A DNA stretch of 8,398 nucleotides from Bacillota bacterium (GTDB taxonomy: Bacteria > Bacillota > Clostridia > Christensenellales > SZUA-584). Location of the stretch: the NCBI GenBank assembly GCA_023415915.1, contig JAEZIZ010000061.1, forward strand, positions 1-8,398, given 5' to 3'. The notes beneath the pieces were generated by a model. The model saw only the letters and a program-made list of their open reading frames with translations. It did not search any database and had not been told where the DNA came from. Both the position numbers and the translations under genes were made by a program. Shown piece by piece: positions 1-4,303 of the stretch (positions within the stretch are counted from its first letter, which is position 1; every line of letters starts with the position of its first letter).

Positions 1-59
1 AATCATCCAGATTCACGATCTCAAGTGTTTTTCTGTTCTCTTCATTCTTGTTAAGCAAC
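1..59 (-). CDS. possible 5' edge of an unidentified gene
   Basis: Read on the minus strand, these bases give an open, charged peptide (LLNKNEENRKTLEIVNLDD) that leaves the window on the left. An in-frame TGA lies just upstream (65-67), so the 5' end would be here, with a TTG at 57-59 or 62-64 as start. The only ribosome-binding-like sequence is a weak AGGGTGA. The amino acid composition looks coding, but about 20 codons are too few to identify anything. It could equally be chance or a decayed gene end. Confidence 0.2.
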
Positions 60-84
60 CTCAATCACCCTATTTCATTGTACC

Positions 85-113
85 AAAAAAACCAGCTCTA
101 CGCTGGCTTTTTT
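85..113. terminator. intrinsic terminator hairpin, possibly bidirectional
   Basis: A perfect 5-bp stem CCAGC/GCTGG (92-96 with 102-106) with loop TCTAC is flanked by an A-run (85-91) on the left and T-run (108-113) on the right. The layout would work on either strand. No gene ending at it is visible in the window, so which transcript it ends is unknown. A second small hairpin (CGGCT-TAT-AGCCG, 126-138) follows directly. Confidence 0.55.
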
Positions 114-644
114 GACAGTCTGAAACGGCTTATAGCCGCTTTACTTTCATATATAAACAGAACGCTCCAGCAAACCCCCGCCTTATACGCTACCAGCCTG
201 CGGCGATCCTTTTATGCAATGAACCTTACAACCTGCCGGGATGTTTCCAGACGGAGCGCCTTAAGCTTTTCGCTTACGCATTTTCCTTCCTTCAACTCGC
301 GGCTTGTATGTACGATTCGCGCCCGGTTTCAAACAATTAAGTTTTCACCGGCGCTTGCCTCCGCTTTCGCGGCGACCCTCCGCACGCCCGATAGCCATGC
401 GCGGTATTCCCTGGAGCGTGTTTTGATTATACTTAAACGCCCTTTGGTTATCAATGCGGAAAATCGTCGGATTAGCGCTCAATTGGGCCGATATATGCGT
501 TAACTTAAGGCATACGCTTTGCTTTCTCGTCATTGCGCCTCATTTCTAAATTTCTCCAAATTAACCCAACATATTGTATTATTATATTTTGAGCGGCACC
601 AATTTCGCAAAAAAACTTTTAATTTTTTTCTGCCGCAAATCTGA
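114..644. other. anonymous stretch with no supported gene
   Basis: I find no convincing gene, RNA or mobile element here. Open frames exist on both strands, but they lack ribosome binding sites. The longest plus-strand one runs straight through the terminator hairpin at 85-113, and none gives a recognisable protein. The last 150 bases are AT-rich with long A and T runs. This could be a decayed region or an intergenic spacer. Confidence 0.5.
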
Positions 645-652
645 TACAATGA

Positions 653-778
653 TTGTCGTTGCTCAACTTTGCGCTGCTGCTCGTTACCGCCGTCAAGTTG
701 TTCGGCAAAACGCTGTCCGGCGTCATAACCAAGCCCTTAGGATATATCTCCGACGCGTTTGTCGCCACCCCATTACTG
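653..778 (+). pseudogene. possible remnant of a hydrophobic protein gene
   Basis: From a TTG immediately after a TGA (650-652), about 42 codons have a GC-rich third-position pattern like that of the real genes here. They encode a hydrophobic start (LLNFALLLVTAVKLFG) followed by SGVITKPLGYISDAFVATPLL. There is no ribosome binding site, and the frame then runs into GTCATCCTGAGC-type repeat sequence without a stop until 988. A TACAAT box at 645-650 lies too close to serve a TTG start at 653. This looks more like a fragment left after repeat insertion or deletion than a working gene. I do not recognise the family, and chance is a real alternative. Confidence 0.2.
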
Positions 779-845
779 GCGAAGTATTCCATGTCTTTGC
801 TCCGTAAGCCTTTTACCCGTTCTCCATACGCGCCTTTCCCCTCCT

Positions 846-1003
846 GTCATCCTGAGCCTGCGAAATATCCCCTGTGCCTTTTGCCTCTTCTCCACCCGTT
901 TCTTTCTTCCCGTCATCCTGAGCTTGCGAAGTATCCCCTGTACCTTTTACCCTTTCTCAATCCCCGCGGCTCTCCTCCGTCATACTGAGCCTGCAAAAGT
1001 TCC
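846..1003 (+). repeat. three degenerate copies of a GTCATCCTGAGC-type repeat
   Basis: Three direct repeats begin at 846, 912 and 979, spaced 66-67 bases. The core is GTCATCCTGAGC, then YTGCGAA, then TATCCCCTGT. Copies 1 and 2 also share a following CCTTTT tract. Copy 3 is more diverged (GTCATACTGAGC, CTGCAAAAGTTCCC). A GCGAAGTATTCC fragment near 780 may be a fourth, broken copy. Similar GTCATCCTGAGC elements are known to me as dispersed intergenic repeats in many bacteria; mobility and function are not visible here. They fill the spacer just upstream of the hydrolase promoter. Confidence 0.7.
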
Positions 1004-1030
1004 CATGTAATATAACCATGAACTCCATTA

Positions 1031-1059
1031 TTTACAATACAGTGCAAATAGTGTAATAT
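1031..1059 (+). promoter_or_regulatory. sigma-A-type promoter of the hydrolase gene
   Basis: TTTACA (1031-1036) and TAATAT (1054-1059) are separated by exactly 17 bases in AT-rich DNA, placing the start near 1066, just before the ribosome binding site. An inverted repeat TTACA/TGTAA (1032-1036 and 1052-1056) overlaps both boxes and might be a regulator site, but this is only suggestive. Confidence 0.6.
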
Positions 1060-1088
1060 ATTTATACATTTTTTAAAGGAGAATTCAT

Positions 1089-1916
1089 ATGGCAAACATT
1101 TATCGTTCAACGGCTCATTTAGGCGATATAGATATGTTCTACCTCGACACGCGTACGCATGCGCCCGCAATAGTCTGCCTTCACGGCAGGTGGGGCCGCG
1201 CCGAGACTTGGGTACACCTCATGAGGCATTACGGAGACAGGTACAGGGTGATAGCCCCCGACCAGAGAGGCCACGGCCTTTCTTCAAAACCCGTGTCAAA
1301 GTACACCGCGGAAGAGATGGCCGCGGACGTCATAGCGCTGCTCGACGCTCTTAACATCCCTTCCGCCATAGTCGCAGGGCAGTCCATGGGCGGATGCATA
1401 GCGGGGTTTCTCGCCGCGCTTTACCCGGAACGTATAAGCGCTATCGTAATACTCGATAAATCAGCCGCCGGCCCCGAAAACGTGAGCACGCTGCCGTTAT
1501 ACCAGCTGCGCGCAGAAGACCCTCTAACCAAGGATTGGCCGCTGCCTTTCCCAACTCTATACGACGCGAGCTCTTTTATAAAAGGCTGGGCGGGCTCGGA
1601 ACTGGAATACGAGTATTTCATGGCCAGCGTTTATGAAACACCGGAAGGCTTTAACATGATGTTCAGCACGCAGGCAATAGCCGCCAACATAGAGTATGAT
1701 CAAGGCTGGTTTCATCTGCTGCCGAATATCAAATGCCCCGTGCTGCTCATGCGCGCAAAAGGCGGGGCCGCGGTTCCCGACGCCGATTTTATAAAAATGC
1801 AGTCGCTGCTGCCCGCATGCATTGCACGCGAGTCGTCAAGCCCCGACCATAACGTACAGCTTTCCGATAAAGAAGGATTTTACGCCTGCTTCGACGAGTT
1901 GCTAAGCAAAATATGA
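1089..1916 (+). CDS. alpha/beta-fold hydrolase
   Basis: This encodes a 275-residue protein with the alpha/beta hydrolase fold, probably cytoplasmic, with no signal peptide or membrane segment. Visible motifs are the oxyanion-hole strand LHGRWG (31-36), DQRGHG (58-63), the nucleophile elbow GQSMGG with Ser99, and a C-terminal histidine, His254, in PDHNVQ. The acid is less clear: the usual position after strand 7 (MRAKGG, 221-226) lacks Asp or Glu, leaving Asp123 after strand 6 (ILDK) or Asp231/Asp233 as candidates. Length and cap arrangement match small-ester, lactone or C-C bond hydrolases of this superfamily; the substrate cannot be read from sequence. The start is supported by AAAGGAG 8-9 bases upstream. 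The gene appears monocistronic, with its own promoter and a terminator at 1983-2019. Confidence 0.92.
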   Translation: MANIYRSTAHLGDIDMFYLDTRTHAPAIVCLHGRWGRAETWVHLMRHYGDRYRVIAPDQRGHGLSSKPVSKYTAEEMAADVIALLDALNIPSAIVAGQSMGGCIAGFLAALYPERISAIVILDKSAAGPENVSTLPLYQLRAEDPLTKDWPLPFPTLYDASSFIKGWAGSELEYEYFMASVYETPEGFNMMFSTQAIAANIEYDQGWFHLLPNIKCPVLLMRAKGGAAVPDADFIKMQSLLPACIARESSSPDHNVQLSDKEGFYACFDELLSKI

Positions 1917-1982
1917 GGTTTCCCACCGTATCACTTATCGGCATGCCTCAGATCCGGATTGCATATGCACACCCCATACGCA

Positions 1983-2019
1983 AAAAGCGGACTCAGTGAG
2001 CCCGCTTTTGTTTGCTTTT
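1983..2019. terminator. shared bidirectional terminator
   Basis: An 8-bp perfect stem AAAAGCGG (1983-1990) with CCGCTTTT (2002-2009) is extended past one mismatch by a few inner pairs. T-rich sequence follows on the plus strand (to 2019), and an A-run precedes it that becomes T-rich on the minus strand. It sits between the convergent hydrolase (ends 1916) and DUF3795 gene (ends 2021) and can serve both. Confidence 0.8.
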
Positions 2020-2020
2020 G

Positions 2021-2344
2021 CTATCTGTTCAACCGCTCCCTCGCGCCTTTGTCGAATTCAAGTATGCCTTCCACCTTGCCGCAGGCGAACGAGCTGCACT
2101 TACCGCAGTCCTTTAAGCCCTTTTCCCGTGCGCACGACCGTATCTCGCACATTTTGCAATAGCCAAAAAGAACGTCGGAATTGCACCCCAGGCAATTGAT
2201 ATCCTCCGGCTTTATATCCGCATTGCTCATCTTGCTCCACTCCGCCGCCGTCTTTTCGCGCAATGCCATATCGTCCGCCACCGTAGCCTTGTAGGTCGGG
2301 CACTCGTTGCACAGCAGACCGCAGTACGCCATCATCTCGCTCAT
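2021..2344 (-). CDS. cysteine-rich DUF3795-type protein
   Basis: This is a 107-residue soluble protein with 11 cysteines. CGLLCNEC at 8-15 is the N-terminal signature I associate with DUF3795, followed by CLGC (51-54), CKMC with a nearby Cys (63, 66, 71) and CGKCSSFAC (80-88). The spacing suggests bound zinc or an iron-sulfur centre; no biochemical role is established for the family to my knowledge. The ATG at 2342-2344 is chosen because GGAGGT lies 7-8 bases upstream and the protein then starts directly before the conserved CGLLC motif; the longer frame upstream has no such site. It has its own promoter carrying a LexA-type box near the start site, so damage-inducible expression is possible. 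It converges on the hydrolase across a shared terminator. Confidence 0.88.
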   Translation of the reverse strand: MSEMMAYCGLLCNECPTYKATVADDMALREKTAAEWSKMSNADIKPEDINCLGCNSDVLFGYCKMCEIRSCAREKGLKDCGKCSSFACGKVEGILEFDKGARERLNR

Positions 2345-2373
2345 TATACATACCTCCGAACATATTTTCCTTA

Positions 2374-2387
2374 AGAACGTTTGTTCT
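2374..2387 (-). promoter_or_regulatory. candidate LexA (SOS) operator
   Basis: On the minus strand this reads AGAACAAACGTTCT. It fits the Gram-positive LexA/DinR box GAAC-N4-GTTC, including the purine/pyrimidine preferences of the middle bases. It lies 7-8 bases past the -10 box of the DUF3795 promoter, so a bound repressor would cover the transcription start. The match is seen directly; LexA binding is inferred. Confidence 0.6.
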
Positions 2388-2394
2388 ATCATGT

Positions 2395-2423
2395 ATACTA
2401 TCACAACAATTACCACAATGCAA
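2395..2423 (-). promoter_or_regulatory. sigma-A-type promoter of the DUF3795 gene
   Basis: Read on the minus strand, TTGCAT (2423-2418) and TAGTAT (2400-2395) are separated by 17 bases. Transcription would start near 2388, inside or at the edge of the LexA-type box, giving a leader of about 45 nt that includes GGAGGT. Confidence 0.55.
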
Positions 2424-2506
2424 TATATTGTAAAGTATTAATTTACAGTATTTGCGTTTGATATGGCGTTTTACGGTTATTTATGGAATAAGCATACTGT
2501 TATTGT

Positions 2507-2533
2507 TAAGTTAAAGTGTAAATATACCGATAT
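2507..2533 (+). promoter_or_regulatory. sigma-D (motility)-like promoter
   Basis: TAAG (2507-2510), a 15-base spacer and ACCGATAT (2526-2533) match the sigma-D/FliA consensus TAAA-N14-16-GCCGATAT at 10 of 12 positions. The start would fall near 2540, just before the AAGGAGG site of the downstream gene. A sigma-A-like promoter overlaps it, so which one works is uncertain. Confidence 0.45.
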
Positions 2534-2540
2534 ATATAAT
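2511..2540 (+). promoter_or_regulatory. alternative sigma-A-like promoter
   Basis: A perfect TATAAT (2535-2540) lies 18 bases after a poor -35 box, TTAAAG (2511-2516). It overlaps the sigma-D-like match and would start transcription near 2547, leaving only a very short leader before the ribosome binding site. The region is AT-rich, so a chance TATAAT is plausible. Confidence 0.35.
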
Positions 2541-2567
2541 GATAAAGATTGCAAGGAGGCAGCTTTT

Positions 2568-3155
2568 ATGTCTATCGAACCGGTAGCAGGCAATCCGGGT
2601 GCGGTAAATACCGTATCACCGGCAAAGAGCGCATACAGCGCTGATTCACGGCAGGAAGCCGAAGAAACCGCCGCGGTCTATGAGAAGTCGTCAAAACCTT
2701 CGACCGGCGTTTACAGCGCTAACGTAATGAAGATGCGCGCCGAGCTCGACGCGAAATACTCGAGCCTTCGCAGCCTCGTTGAAAAGCTGCTTTCGGCGCA
2801 GCGCGTAAGAGCGGGCCAGAGCGAGGGGCTTGATTTTGGCGACATCGAGTCGGCATACGACGGCAACTTAAAAGAGTTTTTCGGGAGCCTGCAGGTTGAC
2901 AGCGCGACAAGGCTTAAAGCGCAGCAGGACATCTCCGAAGACGGTTACTGGGGCGTAAAGCAGACCTCGCAGCGTCTTATAGATTTCGCCATAAACGTTT
3001 CGGGCGGTGACAAAGCCAAATTCGCCGAGCTTAAAGCGGCTATTGAAAAGGGCTTCGCCAACGCAGAAAAGAAATGGGGCGGCGCGCTTCCCGACATCTG
3101 CATGCAGACAAAGGAAGCCACATTAAAAGGCCTCGAAGAATGGGCGAATTCCTGA
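2568..3155 (+). CDS. conserved-looking hypothetical helical protein
   Basis: This is a 195-residue soluble protein with no signal peptide or membrane segment. Residues 1-50 are low-complexity (Ala, Ser, Val, Pro-rich). From about 50 to 130 it is strongly helical and charged (MRAELDAKYSSLRSLVEKLL). The C-terminal 80 residues look like a compact conserved domain with YWGVKQTSQRLIDFA, a KGFANAEKKWGG segment and LPDICMQT. That tail reminds me of DUF5610-like proteins found in flagellated bacteria, but I cannot confirm it. The ATG at 2568 is chosen because AAGGAGG (2553-2559) sits 8 bases upstream. An upstream in-frame ATG at 2463 has no such site and would put both promoter candidates inside the gene. 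A sigma-D-like promoter would fit a motility-linked role. It ends at a terminator at 3207. Confidence 0.82.
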   Translation: MSIEPVAGNPGAVNTVSPAKSAYSADSRQEAEETAAVYEKSSKPSTGVYSANVMKMRAELDAKYSSLRSLVEKLLSAQRVRAGQSEGLDFGDIESAYDGNLKEFFGSLQVDSATRLKAQQDISEDGYWGVKQTSQRLIDFAINVSGGDKAKFAELKAAIEKGFANAEKKWGGALPDICMQTKEATLKGLEEWANS

Positions 3156-3206
3156 TACGATAAAGTTAATTTCTTAAGTGTGATAAGTTTATATCCGTAT
3201 GAGATG

Positions 3207-3240
3207 CAAAGCCGTGCTGTATAGCCGGCTTTGTGTTTTT
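3207..3240 (+). terminator. terminator of the helical hypothetical gene
   Basis: Stem CAAAGCCG (3207-3214) pairs with CGGCTTTG (3226-3233), with an 11-base loop. A T-rich run (GTTTTTT) follows. It lies 51 bases past the stop codon at 3155. Confidence 0.75.
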
Positions 3241-3330
3241 TGTTTCGCTCTGCTTTTCGCTCCGCCTTACACATTCCAATTCCAGCAGTTAAAGGCCGAC
3301 TCTATAATCATCAATGCCCCTTCCCTGCCG

Positions 3331-3417
3331 TAGGGGCGGGTCTCCGCGCCCGCCCGCTTATGCTATTTCCGGCTGCCACAGGCCGCCCCTGCACACGCTG
3401 AAGCTTCTTTTCTTTCG
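3331..3417. repeat. TAGGGGCGGG hairpin element, copy A
   Basis: The element opens with a tight hairpin, GGGCGGG (3334-3340) with CCCGCCC (3349-3355) around an 8-base loop TCTCCGCG. Longer terminal inverted repeats AGGGGCGG (3332-3339) and CCGCCCCT (3383-3390) bound a 59-base core. A shared tail, CACGCTGAAGCTTCTTT, follows. No protein is encoded. It resembles palindromic dispersed repeats (REP or MITE-like), but no family name can be given. Confidence 0.75.
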
Positions 3418-3449
3418 TAGGAAACATTTTGGGGACCCAGTATGAGATG

Positions 3450-3484
3450 CAAAGCCGTGCCGTACAGCCTGCTTTGTGTTTTTT
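3450..3484 (+). terminator. second, weakened terminator copy
   Basis: This is the duplicate of the hairpin at 3207. The outer stem CAAAGC (3450-3455) with GCTTTG (3471-3476) and the T-run are kept, but substitutions have broken the inner CG pairs. No gene precedes it directly, so it is probably carried along by the duplication. Confidence 0.4.
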
Positions 3485-3529
3485 GCTTCGTCTTACCCAT
3501 TCCTAATCATCAATGCCTCTTCCCTGCCG

Positions 3530-3621
3530 TAGGGGCGGGTCTCCGCGCCCGCCCGCATTCGCATTCCGTTTCTGGCGGCCCACAGACCGCCCCTGCACAT
3601 GCTGAAGCTTCTTTCCTTGCG
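3530..3621. repeat. TAGGGGCGGG hairpin element, copy B
   Basis: The opening hairpin is identical to copy A. The middle is more diverged (CATTCGCATTCCGTTTCTGGCGGCC), and the closing CCGCCCCT lies at 3587-3594. The GCTGAAGCTTCTTT tail is retained and runs directly into copy C, so B and C are in tandem. Confidence 0.75.
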
Positions 3622-3709
3622 TAGGGGCGGGTCTCCGCGCCCGCCCGCTTATGCTATTTCCGGCTGCCACAGGCCGCCCCGCCACACGCTGAAGCTTCTT
3701 TCATTTCTT
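3622..3709. repeat. TAGGGGCGGG hairpin element, copy C
   Basis: This copy is nearly identical to copy A through the opening hairpin and the TTATGCTATTTCCGG middle. The closing arm is CCGCCCC (3674-3680), followed by the ACGCTGAAGCTTCTTT tail. It abuts copy B with no spacer. Confidence 0.75.
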
Positions 3710-3751
3710 GGGCGGGGTTCTACCGTGTGCCCTGAAAGAGTATCCCCGCCC
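3710..3751. repeat. diverged inverted repeat after copy C
   Basis: GGGCGGGG (3710-3717) pairs with CCCCGCCC (3744-3751) around a 26-base loop. The arms are of the same type as the TAGGGGCGGG elements, but the middle is unrelated, so this may be a decayed fourth copy. It lies about 100 bases before the spore protein gene. Confidence 0.5.
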
Positions 3752-3855
3752 GCGTTAATATAATAGCGCAATTTTATTGGTCAACACAATCCAGAAATAG
3801 ACATGTGTTTTTTATGTACATCTGGGGAAAATAAAACACAAAAGGAGGTAAAAAG

Positions 3856-4062
3856 ATGGCTAGAAGCAGCAATTGGAAATTGGACAGTTTAAAGCAGACA
3901 ACGGCATCCGAAGTTGGAGTCAACTTAAAGCAGGGTTACAACGGTGACATTGCGGCAAAGGACGCTGGCCGCATCGGCGGCCAGATGGTGAGAAAAATGA
4001 TTCAGTATGCCGAAGGCAATATGCCCGAAGTAAGGAATACTACGATCGGCACACGGTTTTAG
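3856..4062 (+). CDS. alpha/beta-type small acid-soluble spore protein
   Basis: This 68-residue protein belongs to the family that coats and protects DNA in the dormant spore and is degraded to amino acids at germination by the GPR protease. Two family signatures are visible: TASEVGVN (16-23) and KDAGRIGGQMVRKMI (35-49), the second being the GG-containing helix conserved across the family. Length is typical (60-75). The GPR cleavage position, usually E/T followed by Ile or Phe then Ala, here reads Thr15-Thr16-Ala17, so P1' is atypical. The start is set by AAAGGAGGT (3841-3849) six bases upstream. It is transcribed alone, with a terminator just after it. Forespore sigma-G control is expected for the family, but I could not find a convincing sigma-G promoter in the 80 bases upstream. 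Confidence 0.93.
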   Translation: MARSSNWKLDSLKQTTASEVGVNLKQGYNGDIAAKDAGRIGGQMVRKMIQYAEGNMPEVRNTTIGTRF

Positions 4063-4078
4063 ACCACTATCGAAAAAC

Positions 4079-4101
4079 GAGGGCTTGCGCCCTCTTTTTT
4101 T
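4079..4101 (+). terminator. terminator of the spore protein gene
   Basis: A perfect 6-bp stem GAGGGC/GCCCTC (4079-4084, 4089-4094) with TTGC loop is followed by seven T residues. It starts 17 bases after the stop codon. Confidence 0.9.
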
Positions 4102-4167
4102 GCGCGTTTTGCACGATTAAACCCATGCATATCCGGACGGTATGATTAATATTATACATTAACACCC

Positions 4168-4190
4168 AAAAAAAGCCTTGCGGCTCTTTT
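4168..4190. terminator. small A/T-flanked hairpin
   Basis: AGCC-TTGC-GGCT (4174-4185) is flanked by seven A residues on the left and CTTTT on the right. The stem is short. On the minus strand it gives a T7 tail and reads as a weak terminator, but no minus-strand gene enters this region. It could also be a leader element of the radical SAM gene. A CCGGT-GTC-ACCGG hairpin (4201-4213) follows it. No clear promoter for the radical SAM gene is visible between 4102 and 4303. Confidence 0.3.
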
Positions 4191-4291
4191 AAACCTGATA
4201 CCGGTGTCACCGGCAAGCCGTGGGCCCTTCCGGTGTAAATATGATACATTCTTCCGGAGCCGTTGTCGCATGAGCTTTTTGAGGCGTTAAC

Positions 4292-4298
4292 GAGGTGG
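4292..4298 (+). promoter_or_regulatory. ribosome binding site deciding the radical SAM start
   Basis: GAGGTGG lies five bases before ATG 4304. The alternative in-frame GTG at 4295-4297 falls inside this site and so cannot be the start it serves. Confidence 0.65.
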
Positions 4299-4303
4299 TT
4301 GAT

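Larger units (their letters stand above)
3198..3621 (+). repeat. duplicated terminator-plus-element segment
   Basis: Bases 3198-3417 and 3441-3621 are two copies of one segment. Both begin TATGAGATGCAAAGCCGTGC, contain the hairpin and T-run, a TCATCAATGCC tract, then the TAGGGGCGGG element. The first copy has about 40 extra bases between terminator and element. Differences are mostly single transitions, so the duplication looks fairly recent. Together with the third element copy it accounts for most of this 700-base gene-free interval; the open frames through it are shadows of the repeat. Confidence 0.8.

Noticed and set aside
487..494. A perfect GCCGATAT, the sigma-D -10 consensus.
   Set aside because: No TAAA-like -35 box lies 14-16 bases upstream (the bases there are CGGA, TCGG or GGAT), and no gene follows.
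48..503. A 151-codon open frame on the plus strand.
   Set aside because: It reads through the terminator hairpin at 85-113, has no ribosome binding site and its translation lacks the composition of a real protein.
3442..3624. A 60-codon open frame in the repeat island.
   Set aside because: It lies wholly within the duplicated terminator and TAGGGGCGGG elements and has no ribosome binding site.
3794..3825. A possible sigma-G promoter for the spore protein gene (GAAATA, then CATCTGG).
   Set aside because: The spacing is 19 bases and the -10 box matches poorly, so it falls below what I would report as a feature.
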